DNA of 64,000 bases from CAVSRC01 sp963743015 (GTDB taxonomy: Bacteria; Pseudomonadota; Alphaproteobacteria; Rhizobiales; Kaistiaceae), in the NCBI GenBank assembly GCA_963743015.1, contig CAVUOD010000031.1, positions 1 to 64,000 on the forward strand, in the 5' to 3' direction. The notes beneath the pieces are model-generated. The model was given only the letters and a program-made list of their open reading frames with translations. It did not search any database and was not told the DNA's origin. Below, one piece after another: positions 38,841 through 50,466 of the stretch. A program made the position numbers and the translations under genes. Within the stretch, counting starts at the first letter, position 1. Each line of letters starts with the position of its first letter.

Positions 38841-39725
38841 ATGTCCATCCTCATCGACGCTTCCACCAGGGTCATCTGCCAGGGTTTTACCGGCAAGAAC
38901 GGCACCTTCCACTCCGAGCAGGCGATCGCCTACGGCACCAGAATGGTCGGCGGTACGACGCCCGGCAAAGGCGGCCAGACCCATCTCGGCCTGCCGGTGT
39001 TCGATACGGTGCGCGAGGCCAAGGCGGCGGTCGGTGCCGACGCCACCGTCATCTATGTGCCGCCGCCCTTTGCCGCCGATGCCATCCTCGAGGCGATTTC
39101 CGAAGAGATCCCGCTGATCGTCGCCATCACCGAGGGCATCCCGGTGATCGACATGGTCAAGGTCAAGCGGGCGCTCAGCGGCTCGAAGAGCCGCCTGGTC
39201 GGGCCGAACTGCCCCGGCGTGATGACCGCCAACGCATGCAAGATCGGCATCATGCCGGGTAACATTTTCGCGAAGGGCTCGGTCGGCATCGTCTCGCGTT
39301 CGGGTACGCTGACCTATGAGGCGGTGTTCCAGACCACCAATGCCGGCCTCGGCCAGACCACCGCTGTCGGCATCGGCGGCGACCCGGTCAAGGGCATGGA
39401 CTTCATCGACGTGCTCGAAATGTTCCTCGCCGACGAGGCCACAAGGTCGATCGTCATGATCGGCGAGATCGGCGGCTCGTCGGAGGAAGACGCCGCTGAG
39501 TTCCTCAAGGACGAGGCCAAGCGCGGGCGGGCCAAGCCGGTGGTCGGCTTCATTGCCGGGCTCACGGCGCCGCCTGGGCGGCGCATGGGCCATGCTGGTG
39601 CCATCATCGCTGGCGGCCGCGGCGGCGCCGGCGACAAGATCGAGGCCATGAAATCGGCCGGAATCGTGGTATCGGATTCGCCGGCCAGGATCGGCCGCAC
39701 TCTGGTCGAAGTCTTGAAGAAGTAG
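38841..39725 (+). CDS. sucD: Succinyl-CoA synthetase alpha subunit
   Basis: 294 residues. CoA-binding Rossmann domain with VICQGFTGKNGTFHSEQAIA and GGTTPGKGGQTHLGLPVF. The phospho-histidine loop is GRRMGHAGAIIAGGRG. GPNCPGVMTANACKIGIMPG is conserved. It works with SucC, 43 bp upstream. Confidence 0.97.
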   Translation: MSILIDASTRVICQGFTGKNGTFHSEQAIAYGTRMVGGTTPGKGGQTHLGLPVFDTVREAKAAVGADATVIYVPPPFAADAILEAISEEIPLIVAITEGIPVIDMVKVKRALSGSKSRLVGPNCPGVMTANACKIGIMPGNIFAKGSVGIVSRSGTLTYEAVFQTTNAGLGQTTAVGIGGDPVKGMDFIDVLEMFLADEATRSIVMIGEIGGSSEEDAAEFLKDEAKRGRAKPVVGFIAGLTAPPGRRMGHAGAIIAGGRGGAGDKIEAMKSAGIVVSDSPARIGRTLVEVLKK

Positions 39726-39847
39726 TGCGCGTGCCCATTTCAAGCGTTGACCAAACGGTTGAAATCGAGACGATCGAACGCTAGAGCGTGGCTTGTGGCC
39801 GCGTGGTGAGAGAGAGCGGGGAGCCAAACTCCCTGTAAACCGGAAAA

Positions 39848-42829
<2,982 letters not shown>

Positions 42830-42856
42830 GCGACGGCAGCACCGGAGACAAGAACG

Positions 42857-44128
42857 ATGGCGACTGAAATTCGTGTTCCCGCGCTCGGTGAATCGGTGAG
42901 CGAGGCGACCGTCGGCCAATGGTTCAAGAAGGTCGGCGATACCGTCAGGGCCGACGAGCCGCTGGTCGAACTGGAGACCGACAAGGTCACTCTGGAAGTG
43001 CCGGCGCCGGCCGCCGGCGTGATCTCGGCAATCGAGGTCGCGGACGGCGCGACGGTGGGCGTCGGCGCGGTGCTCGGCGCCATCGAGGCCAACGGTGCCG
43101 ATGCGGCGCATGAGGATCATGGAACGCCGGTAGCTGCCGGCGCCATCGACAAGAAATTCGACACCACACGGCCGATTGCCGCGGGTGCGGCCACCATCAA
43201 GCTGCGCGAGGCGGGCGACACCGGCGCCGGCGCCGGAGCCGCATCGCCGGCAGCGCGCAAGGCGCTCGCCGAGGCCGGCGTCGAGCCCGGCCGGGTTGCC
43301 GGTACCGGCAAGGACGGGCGCATCACCAAGGCGGATGCGCTCACCGCGATCGAGGGCCTCATGGCGCCGGCCACGGCCACTGCCGCGCCGCCGGTTGCCG
43401 CGCGCCCGCCGGCGCCGCCGGACGATGTGGCACGCGAGCAGCGCGTGCCGATGACGCGGCTCAGGCAGACCATCGCCCGCCGCCTCAAGGAGGCGCAGAG
43501 CACCGCGGCGATGCTGACCACCTTCAACGAGGTGGACATGACCAACGTCATGGCGCTGAGGAAGCAGTACCGCGACCTGTTCGAGGCGAAGCACGGCATC
43601 AAGCTCGGCTTCATGGGCTTCTTCGTGAAGGCCTGCGTGCAGGCGCTGAAGGAGCTTCCGGCGGTCAACGGCGAGATCGACGGCACCGACATCATCTACA
43701 AGAACTACTATCACGTCGGCATCGCGGTCGGCACCGACAAGGGCCTGATCGTGCCGGTCGTGCGCGACGCCAATCTGAAGTCGCTGGCCGAGATCGAGAA
43801 CGATATCGCCGACCTCGGAAAGCGGGCGCGCAATGGCGAGCTTGCCATTGCCGAGCTGCAGGGCGGCACCTTCACCATTACCAATGGCGGCATCTACGGC
43901 TCGCTGATGTCGACGCCGATCCTCAACGCGCCGCAGTCGGGCATCCTCGGCATGCACAAGATCCAGGAGCGGCCGATGGTGGTCGCCGGCAAGGTCGAGG
44001 TGCGGCCGATGATGTATCTGGCGCTCTCCTACGATCACCGCATCGTCGACGGCAAGGAGGCGGTGACCTTCCTGGTGCGCGTCAAGGAGAGCCTGGAAGA
44101 TCCGCAGCGTCTGGTGCTCGACCTGTAG
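42857..44128 (+). CDS. sucB: 2-oxoglutarate dehydrogenase E2 (dihydrolipoyl succinyltransferase)
   Basis: 423 residues. A single lipoyl domain (LVELETDKVTLEVPAPAAG, Lys in TDKVT), an E1/E3-binding domain (AARKALAEAGVEPGRVAGTG KDGR region) and a catalytic CAT domain ending LALSYDHRIVDGKEAVTFL with the active-site His and Asp. It sits 27 bp after sucA. The linkers are Ala/Pro-rich, as usual. Confidence 0.97.
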   Translation: MATEIRVPALGESVSEATVGQWFKKVGDTVRADEPLVELETDKVTLEVPAPAAGVISAIEVADGATVGVGAVLGAIEANGADAAHEDHGTPVAAGAIDKKFDTTRPIAAGAATIKLREAGDTGAGAGAASPAARKALAEAGVEPGRVAGTGKDGRITKADALTAIEGLMAPATATAAPPVAARPPAPPDDVAREQRVPMTRLRQTIARRLKEAQSTAAMLTTFNEVDMTNVMALRKQYRDLFEAKHGIKLGFMGFFVKACVQALKELPAVNGEIDGTDIIYKNYYHVGIAVGTDKGLIVPVVRDANLKSLAEIENDIADLGKRARNGELAIAELQGGTFTITNGGIYGSLMSTPILNAPQSGILGMHKIQERPMVVAGKVEVRPMMYLALSYDHRIVDGKEAVTFLVRVKESLEDPQRLVLDL

Positions 44129-44177
44129 ACAGGGCGGCGGTCCTTCGGCCGGCCCTTCACCCTATGGCGGACGCGCC

Positions 44178-44624
44178 GTGTCAGCCCGCGCGTGGAGATC
44201 GGTTCTGGCATTGGCGGCCGCGCTGGCCTTGAGCCCGGCTTTGGCGGCGAGCCCGGCGCCGAGCCCGGAAGACTATCTCAGGGTGCTCACCAACGGGCCG
44301 TGGCCGCTCGAAATCCTCGCCTTCTGCTACAGCACGATCGACCGGGACCCGGCCTTGCAGCAGGTTGGCGCCCGCTGGCGGGAGCGCAATGCCGGTCTGC
44401 TCAAGACCGTCGAGGAGAAAGCCGCAGGCGTCGGGATCCCGGCCGATGTGCGCCGCAAGGCGGATGCGGCGTCGCTCGCGGCCATCCGGCGTCTGGCCGG
44501 CCGGCAATATGACAAAGCGGCCTGGTGCCGGACGATCGCGCAGGTGATCGACCGGGGCGCCTACGATATCGACCGGCGCAGCGATCTGGAAGCGGCGCTC
44601 AAGCGCATCTTCGGCAAGGAGTAG
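44178..44624 (+). CDS. Hypothetical secreted protein between sucB and lpd
   Basis: 148 residues from GTG 44178. A signal peptide (WRSVLALAAALALSPALA) precedes a helical mature protein with two cysteines (LAFCYST, AAWCRTIAQV) that could form a disulphide. No family is recognised. It sits between the E2 and E3 genes on the same strand, but a role in the dehydrogenase complex is unlikely for an exported protein. Confidence 0.6.
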   Translation: MSARAWRSVLALAAALALSPALAASPAPSPEDYLRVLTNGPWPLEILAFCYSTIDRDPALQQVGARWRERNAGLLKTVEEKAAGVGIPADVRRKADAASLAAIRRLAGRQYDKAAWCRTIAQVIDRGAYDIDRRSDLEAALKRIFGKE

Positions 44625-44704
44625 CGGATGACCCCCACCGGGGCTTCCCCCCGCACGGCGATCAGGATCGCGGTACGCCGTGCAGCCGCTCTGCGGCAAA
44701 TCTT

Positions 44705-44735
44705 CATACCCCCGCCAGGAGAGGTGGGGGGTATG
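44705..44735. promoter_or_regulatory. Inverted repeat upstream of lpd
   Basis: CATACCCCC and GGGGGTATG are perfect 9-bp inverted arms separated by 13 bp, ~120 bp upstream of lpd. The arms recall the C-run/G-run half-sites of CsoR-type operators, but the spacer is longer than usual for these. It may instead be a hairpin after the small secreted protein gene. Confidence 0.4.
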
Positions 44736-44857
44736 GACGGGGTGCTATCCTGGTCCCGTTTATGCAGGCCTGTCCTGCGCGAATGAGGCGCTGACACGAT
44801 CCGGCCCAGCCGCTATCTCTTCGGCAGGATTGGATCTACCCAAGCGGAGTGAAGTCA

Positions 44858-46259
44858 TTGGCCTACGATCTTGCCGTTATCGGCAGCGGCCCCGGCGGCT
44901 ATGTCTGTGCCGTCAAGGCTGCCCAACTCGGCCTCAAGGTGGCAGTCGTCGAGAAGATGCCGACCTTCGGCGGCACCTGCCTGAACATCGGCTGCATCCC
45001 GTCGAAGGCGCTGCTGCACACATCCGAGATGTTCGAACTGGCCGGCCACCGGTTCGAGAGCTTCGGCATCAAGGTTGCTGCGCCGGAACTCGACCTCAAG
45101 ACGATGATGGGACACAAGGCAGGCGTCGTCGAACAGAACACCTCGGGCGTCACCTTCCTGTTCAAGAAGAACAAGATCGACACCTTCCAGGGCACCGGCA
45201 GCATCGTCGGCGCCGGCAAGCTGCGGGTGGTCGGGGCCGACGGCATCGAACATGCGGTCGAGGCGCGAGCAATCGTCATTGCCACCGGTTCCGAGGTGGC
45301 GCCGCTGCGCGGCGTCGAGATCGACGAGGAGCGCGTGGTCAGTTCGACCGGCGCGCTGTCTCTCAGCCAGGTGCCGGGGCGGCTGATCGTGGTCGGCGCC
45401 GGGGTGATCGGGCTCGAGCTCGGCTCGGTGTGGCGGCGGCTCGGGGCGGAGGTGACGGTGGTCGAGTTCCTCGACCGCGTGCTCCCCGGTCTCGACGGCG
45501 AGATCGGCAAGCAGGCGCAGCGCATCCTTGCCCGCCAGGGCATGGCTTTCCGCCTGTCGAGCAAGGTCACCTCGGTCGACAGGAGCGGCAAGCTGCTGAA
45601 GGTCGCGGTCGAACCGGCAATGGGCGGTGACGGCGAACTGCTTGACGCCGACGTGGTGCTGGTCGCCATCGGCCGGCGGCCCTTCACCGACGGCCTCGGT
45701 CTCGACGAAGCCGGGCATCAAGCGCGACGACCGCGGCTGCGTCCTCGTCGACGATCATTACCAGACGGCGGTTCAGGGCATCTATGCCATCGGCGACGTG
45801 ATCGCCGGGCCGATGCTCGCCCACAAGGCGGAGGACGAGGGCGTCGCGCTCGCCGAGATCCTCGCCGGCCAGGCGGGCCACGTGAACTACGGCGTCATTC
45901 CGAATGTGGTCTACACCACGCCGGAAATCGCCTCGGTCGGCAGGAGCGAGGAGGAGCTCAAGCGGGCGGGCATCGAATACCGCGTCGGCAAGTTCCCGTT
46001 CTCGGCCAATGGAAGGGCACGCGCCATGGGCGAGAAGGACGGCTTCGTCAAGGTTCTTGCCGCGGCGGCGACCGACCGGGTGCTGGGCGTCCATATCATG
46101 GGGCCCTTTGCCGGCGAGCTGATCCAGGAAGCCTCGGTGCTGATGGAGTTCGCCGGCTCGGCGGAAGACCTCGCCCGGGTCTGCCACGCCCATCCGACGC
46201 TGTCCGAGGCGGTCAAGGAGGCGGCTCTCGCCGCCTGGACCAAGCCGATCCACATGTGA
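44858..46259 (+). CDS. lpd: Dihydrolipoamide dehydrogenase (E3), with one +1 frameshift
   Basis: About 466 residues once joined. FAD site LAVIGSGPGGYVCAVKAAQ; redox disulphide GGTCLNIGCIPSKALL; NAD site LIVVGAGVIGLELGSVW; C-terminal active-site His/Glu HAHPTLSEAVKEA. The frame breaks in the GGG at 45,713-45,715 (DEAG then, one frame over, IKRDDRGCVLVDDHY). Deleting one G gives a continuous, normal Lpd. Since the enzyme is needed by the complex encoded just upstream, sequence error is more likely than a true null. TTG 44858 is taken as the start because GGAG lies 9 bp before it; GTG 44849 is the alternative. Confidence 0.92.
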
Positions 46260-46275
46260 GGCAGAAGAAGTAGAA

Positions 46276-46301
46276 GAAGCGCCGGTGGCAGCCGGCGCTT
46301 C
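46276..46301 (+). terminator. Terminator hairpin after lpd
   Basis: GAAGCGCCGG and CCGGCGCTTC form a perfect 10-bp stem with a TGGCAG loop, 16 bp after the lpd stop. It is followed by TCCTCG, so the U-tract is poor, but position and strength fit the end of the TCA operon. Confidence 0.75.
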
Positions 46302-46325
46302 TCCTCGCCCGGTTCGCCCGTGGTG

Positions 46326-46520
46326 TCAGGCGATCCGGTGCTCGTCCGCGAGTTCCATGAGGTAGGTCAGGACCATCTGCTTAAGCTTTTCCGCGGCGAC
46401 CGGCTGAGCCGTCTGGGGTGCCACGGATGCCATGGTCATCTGGTGGAACGCACAGGCAGAAGCGCTGCCGACGCTGAACAGCATCGCCAGCGCGAACGCG
46501 GAGGGAACAAGAATCTTCAT
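46326..46520 (-). CDS. Small secreted protein (64 residues)
   Basis: Begins MKILVPSAFALAMLFSVGSA at ATG 46520, a clean signal peptide, with a GGAGGCACCG RBS region upstream. The mature part (CAFHQMTM, then KLKQMVLTYLMELADE) has a Cys, a His/Met motif and a short amphipathic helix. No family is recognised. It faces the lpd terminator and is the last of three small secreted-protein genes on this strand. Confidence 0.6.
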   Translation of the reverse strand: MKILVPSAFALAMLFSVGSASACAFHQMTMASVAPQTAQPVAAEKLKQMVLTYLMELADEHRIA

Positions 46521-46647
46521 CGGTGCCTCCGTTGCTGGGCCGGTCGCTGCCGACCACACCAAAGGCTACGCTCGGCCCGGGCCTGGCGGAAGCTTGCCGG
46601 CGTTCACAAGGTTGCGAGGTGCCCGGTTTCCGCTGCCTCAAATGAAA

Positions 46648-46674
46648 AGGCGCCGCGGAAGCCCCGCGGCGCCT
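46648..46674 (-). terminator. Terminator of small secreted protein A
   Basis: AGGCGCCGCGG and CCGCGGCGCCT are complementary over 11 bp. On the minus strand the stem is followed by TTTTCATTT. It lies 22 bp beyond the stop of the gene at 46,697 and has a near copy after the paralogous gene upstream. Confidence 0.85.
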
Positions 46675-46696
46675 TTCAAGCTATTGAAAAAACGAA

Positions 46697-46897
46697 CTAT
46701 TTCTTGTCGTGATCGACGGGATGGAAGACCGCCTCAAGGAAGCCGAGGAACAGGTTCTTGTAGTGCGGCGTCGTGGTCTTCATGACCTTGACGTCCTTGT
46801 CGTGGTGCTTGTGCATGGTCGCTGCGCCGGCAGGTGCGCTCATGGCGACGGCAATACCAAGAGCAAGCGCAATCGAGGCAGTGCGGAAAAGGCTCAT
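46697..46897 (-). CDS. Small secreted His/Lys-rich protein, paralogue A
   Basis: 66 residues from ATG 46897, with a GGGGGAATGAC leader. Signal peptide MSLFRTASIALALGIAVAMS. The mature peptide is rich in His and Lys (MHKHHDKDVKVMKTTTP, then AVFHPVDHDKK) and could bind metal ions. It is a paralogue of the next gene: signal peptides, leaders and terminators are all alignable. Confidence 0.7.
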   Translation of the reverse strand: MSLFRTASIALALGIAVAMSAPAGAATMHKHHDKDVKVMKTTTPHYKNLFLGFLEAVFHPVDHDKK

Positions 46898-46992
46898 GTC
46901 ATTCCCCCCTTTGACGGGTCTCGACGTCGGCCCCGCAGGGACAATAGCCGGCGCCACGTGCTTCGGGAAGCCCGGTTGCGGGGCATGAAAAA

Positions 46993-47019
46993 AGGCGCCG
47001 CGGAAGACCGGCGGCGCCT
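46993..47019 (-). terminator. Terminator of small secreted protein B
   Basis: AGGCGCCGC and GCGGCGCCT pair over 9 bp. Read on the minus strand the stem is followed by TTTTTTCATG, a good U-tract. It is homologous to the terminator of paralogue A, including the shared GAAAGGCGCC sequence. Confidence 0.85.
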
Positions 47020-47042
47020 TTCAAGCTATTGAGATTATGGGG

Positions 47043-47216
47043 TTATTTCTTGCAGTGGAAGATCGCTGCAAGAAAGTGGTGGATCGGATGCTTGGTCGTC
47101 GCCGCAGCGACCTTGCTGTCCTTGCAGTGGAAGAAGAACGCGCTGGCGGGCGTCGCGGTCGTGGCCACGGCAAAACCAAGCACGAGCGCAATGGAGGCAG
47201 TGCGGATCAGGCTCAT
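47043..47216 (-). CDS. Small secreted protein, paralogue B
   Basis: 57 residues from ATG 47216. Signal peptide MSLIRTASIALVLGFAVATT. The mature part (FFFHCKDSKVAAATTKH, then HHFLAAIFHCKK) carries two HCK motifs, so Cys and His residues could bind metal or form a disulphide. It differs from paralogue A, which has no Cys. The 5' leader shares ACAATAGCCGGCGCC with that of paralogue A, which indicates duplication of the whole transcription unit. Confidence 0.7.
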   Translation of the reverse strand: MSLIRTASIALVLGFAVATTATPASAFFFHCKDSKVAAATTKHPIHHFLAAIFHCKK

Positions 47217-47404
47217 GTCAAAAATCCCCCTTGACCGGGTCATGATGGCGACCCGGCCGCACAATAGCCGGCGCCGGGCTGTCCGGGAAGCCCGGTTTTC
47301 CGGGCATGGTTGCCGCCGGTCCGGCGCTCAGCTCCGCGCGGCTTCGCGGTCGCATGCGGCGCGGGCGCGACGATTTCGTCGTGATGCGGCGCCGGCTTCC
47401 CCGC

Positions 47405-48500
47405 CTAGCGGCTCTTGCTGCGGCCGTCGGCGAGCGTGAACCAGCCGACGCCGGCCAGCACCAGCGTGGCGCCGACGATTCCGGCGGGGCTCAGCCGTTC
47501 GCCGAGGAAGATCGCGGCAAGCACGATGGTGACCACCGGCGACACGGTGCCGATGGCGGCATTGGCCTGCGCGGCGATGCGGTGGAGTGCGGCGCTGAGG
47601 AAGAAGGAGGGCAGCACCGTGGCGCCGATGGCGAGATAGACGGAGAGCCAGAAGACGCGTTCGCCGACCATCAGATCGCCGGCCGGATGGCTGACGAAGA
47701 AGGTGACGAAGGCGCCGACGGCGGCGCCGCTCATCGCCACGCAGGTGAACAGGCGCGGTCCCATGACGGCGATGACCGGCTTGGCGAGCAACTGATAGAA
47801 GGCGAAAGCGAGAGCCGAGGCGAGAACGAATCCGGCGCCCACCATCGCGTTGGAGCCGCTGCCTGCCATCTTCTCGGCGAAGATGAGCGCCAGGCCGGCA
47901 TAGCTGACCAGGATGGCGGCCACCGCCCTGCAGCCGCATCGGCTGGCGGAAGAACAGCGCCCCGAAGATGACGACGAAGAGCGGATAGGTGAACAGGATC
48001 AGCCGCTCGAACTGGGCGGAGATGAACTCCAGCCCGATGAAATCCGAGTAGCTGGCGAACCAGTAGCCGAGCACGCCGATCAGCGCGGCCAGGAGCACGG
48101 TCTTCGCCGAGGGCAGGGGCTGGCCCTGCCGGCGCCGGTCGGCGACCGCCAGCGCCCCGATGACGATATAGATCGGCACCGACAGCACCATGCGCAGCGC
48201 CAGCAGCGTCGCCGCATCGACCGGATCGCCATAGGCGAGCTTGATCGCGATCGCCTTGGTCGAGAACAGGATCGCGCCGATGGCGGCAAAGGCATAGCCG
48301 AACTCGGTGTAGCCGGGCCGATTTTCTCCGCTCAGGGCGGGTGCGCTTTGCGCACCGCCTGCGCGCGGGCGGCCTGATCGGCCGGGCCGCGCTTGCGGCC
48401 TTGGCGGGCTCGAAGCATTCGCTTCCAGGCGCGCCGGTTCTGTGGCGGGAGCCGGCGGGGACGTGTCTTCGGTCGAGGCTGTCATCAGGCGATCATCCAT
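47405..48500 (-). CDS. EamA/DMT-family transporter, with one +1 frameshift
   Basis: About 364 residues once joined. A long Pro/Ala-rich N-terminus (~60 residues) precedes ten predicted membrane helices in two EamA repeats (GYAFAAIGAILFSTKAIAIK; FVLASALAFAFYQLLAKPV). The frame breaks at the CCC of 47,928-47,930 after FFRQPMRLQ; removing one base gives AVAAILVSYAGLALIFAEK. The substrate is unknown, and family members export amino acids or other metabolites. The start is uncertain between ATG 48500 and 48485. A small upstream reading frame and a hairpin lie in its leader. Confidence 0.82.
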
Positions 48501-48576
48501 TTGATTTTGAGGACGATCGCTTGGCTTGGCTCCACCGGGGCGCGATCATCCGCGCTTGCCGGTGGGTCGTCGTGGT

Positions 48577-48642
48577 CTAGACGCCGCCGGGCCGCGCGAG
48601 GGCGCGGATAATAAGCCAGAGATGGGCGGCGGCGGTGACCAT
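48577..48642 (-). CDS. Possible 21-residue leader peptide upstream of the EamA gene
   Basis: ATG 48642 is preceded by AGGGGAG at good spacing and encodes MVTAAAHLWLIIRALARPG, ending GV before a TAG. Downstream, CCACCGG and CCGGTGG can form a hairpin shortly before the EamA start. The arrangement recalls translation-coupled attenuation. No run of identical regulatory codons is present beyond Leu-Ile-Ile, so the sensed amino acid, if any, is unclear. Confidence 0.4.
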   Translation of the reverse strand: MVTAAAHLWLIIRALARPGGV

Positions 48643-48681
48643 GGCGGCTCCCCTAGCACGGGCGAACCGCGGAGAGCAATC

Positions 48682-49638
48682 TCAGGCGCGCGGGTGGGCC
48701 TTGTCGTAGACCGCCATCAGCCGCTCGGTGTCGACGCCGGTGTAGATCTGCGTGGTCGACAGGCTGGCATGGCCGAGCAGTTCCTGGATGGCGCGCAGAT
48801 CGCCGCCATTGGCGAGCAGGTGGGTGGCGAAGGAGTGGCGCAGCGCATGAGGCGTCGCCGTCGGCGGCAGGCCGAGCGCGCCGCGCAGCTTCTCCATCGC
48901 CCGCTGCACGATGCGTGGATTGAGCGGCCCGCCGCGGGCGCCGACGAAGAGGGGCCCGTCGTGACCCACCCGGTAGGGGCACTGGCTGAGATAGGCGGCG
49001 ATCGCCGCGGCGACGACGGGAAGCACCGGGACGATGCGCTCCTTGTTGCCCTTGCCGCGCACGCGCAGCGCGTCGTTGGCCCTTAGCGGTGCCTCGCCGC
49101 GCTTGATCGCCAGCGCTTCGGAGATGCGCAGGCCGGAGCCGTAGAGCAGAGCCAGGATGGCGGCATTGCGCGCCGCGATCCACGGTTCCTCGTCGAGCGC
49201 GTTGTCGACCGAAATCGTCTCGCGTGCCGCCTGGGCGGTGAGCGGCTTGGGCAGGGTGCGCGACTGGCGCGGGGCACGGATGGCGCGCAGCGCCGCGCCA
49301 TTGGCGTGGCCGTCGCGCTCGAGAAAGCCCACGAAGGAGCGGATGCCGGCAATGCCGCGGGCGAGCGTGCGCGAGCCGGCGCCGGCGTTGCGCCGGGCGG
49401 CCATGAAGGCGCGGATGTCGGTGGTGGAAAGCGCGCCGAAATCGGCCAGGGTCGGCGGATTGCCGAGATGGCCGGTCAGGAAGCGCAGGAACTGGTCGAC
49501 GTCGCGCGAGTAGGCCGCCACCGTCTTGTCGGCCAGCCGCCGCTCGCTGGCGAGGTGCCGGCGCCAGCGCTCGACGGCCTTGGCGAGGCCGGGCGTGGCG
49601 ATGACGAGCGGGGCGTCGGGTGAAGCGATTCGCGCCAT
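48682..49638 (-). CDS. xerC: Tyrosine recombinase XerC
   Basis: 318 residues from ATG 49638. The N-terminal SAM-like domain (AVERWRRHLASERRLADKTV, YSRDVDQFLRFL) is followed by the catalytic domain with LYGSGLRISEALAI (first Arg), HALRHSFATHLLANGGD (His-x-x-Arg), LLGHASLSTTQIYTGVD (His and nucleophile Tyr). All catalytic residues are present. With XerD it resolves chromosome dimers at dif. Its location near fsa and priA is typical of Rhizobiales. Confidence 0.93.
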   Translation of the reverse strand: MARIASPDAPLVIATPGLAKAVERWRRHLASERRLADKTVAAYSRDVDQFLRFLTGHLGNPPTLADFGALSTTDIRAFMAARRNAGAGSRTLARGIAGIRSFVGFLERDGHANGAALRAIRAPRQSRTLPKPLTAQAARETISVDNALDEEPWIAARNAAILALLYGSGLRISEALAIKRGEAPLRANDALRVRGKGNKERIVPVLPVVAAAIAAYLSQCPYRVGHDGPLFVGARGGPLNPRIVQRAMEKLRGALGLPPTATPHALRHSFATHLLANGGDLRAIQELLGHASLSTTQIYTGVDTERLMAVYDKAHPRA

Positions 49639-49690
49639 GGTGGACAGTTTAGGCCGGCCGGCGGTGAAGGGCGGGTAAATGCCGCGCGCC

Positions 49691-49843
49691 AAGCAGGGCG
49701 TCGGCTTCATGACCTACTACTACTGGGAGGTCCTCATCCCCGAGAAGATGTATGCGGGCCTCTTCATCGTCATGGCGCTCGGCGTGCTACTGACCGGCGT
49801 GCTGCACTGGGCCGAGCGCAAGATTATGCCATGGCAGGGCTGA
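49691..49843 (+). pseudogene. ABC transporter permease C-terminal fragment
   Basis: About 50 residues, GVGFMTYYYWEVLIPEKMY, AGLFIVMALGVLLTGVLHW, then ERKIMPWQG and stop. They match the last helix and tail of SsuC/TauC-type permeases. No start or upstream domain exists: the preceding sequence belongs to xerC on the other strand. It overlaps the 3' end of the DUF427 gene in antisense. It is probably a relic. Confidence 0.6.
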
Positions 49844-50227
49844 CGGGCAGTCGCCGAACCATTCGACGATTGTATCCACCCGGTCGGGATAGAAGGCGAG
49901 GTGGTCCCTGATTGCGGCAACCGCGGCCAGCGGCGCCTCATAGGTCCACACTGCATTGACCGACCGCTCGCCGCCGGCCGGGATGCTGAAATGGGCCGCC
50001 GTGCCCTTTTGGGGAGAATAGGTGGCGAGGTCGCTGCGCGTCAGCAGCGCCATGTCGACGTCCTCACGCGGGATATAGAGAACCGGCGGACGGGAGCCCT
50101 CTTTGAGGGTCAGCGCCCTGGTGGTGTCGGCAATCACCCGCCCGACAAGGGTAACCACCACCCGGTTAGGGTTCGGCGCGATGGTGATCGAATGGCCTGG
50201 ACTGGGAATTTTGACTGGCCTGTTCAT
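49787..50227 (-). CDS. DUF427 domain protein
   Basis: 146 residues from ATG 50227, with GGAGGGTCAACTG upstream. Typical DUF427 motifs occur: VVTLVGRVIADTTRALTLKE, VLYIPREDVDMALL, GTAAHFSIPAGG, YEAPLAAVAAIRDHLAFYPD. The usual family end is near ALPW; the extra ~15 residues (HNLALGPVQHAGQ) come from antisense of the permease relic, so the native stop has been replaced. Function is unknown. Confidence 0.82.
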   Translation of the reverse strand: MNRPVKIPSPGHSITIAPNPNRVVVTLVGRVIADTTRALTLKEGSRPPVLYIPREDVDMALLTRSDLATYSPQKGTAAHFSIPAGGERSVNAVWTYEAPLAAVAAIRDHLAFYPDRVDTIVEWFGDCPSALPWHNLALGPVQHAGQ

Positions 50228-50466
50228 CAGTTGACCCTCCGCTTGGGATCGCCCCGATGAATGCAACTGCCTTGCTAAATTGGTGTGACGGAGCCTCCGG
50301 TCAATGACCGGGAGGCCCAAATAAAGATTAACTTTTGGCTGGCGGGCCCGGAGAAGCGCGGGTCTGGGACGCGGGTCCCTGCCCGGCGGCTCTACGGGCG
50401 CCAGCGATCGCCGCGGGCACAGCCGGGCGAACGACAGGGATGGCGGGAGAGGGAACGCGGCCCCGC

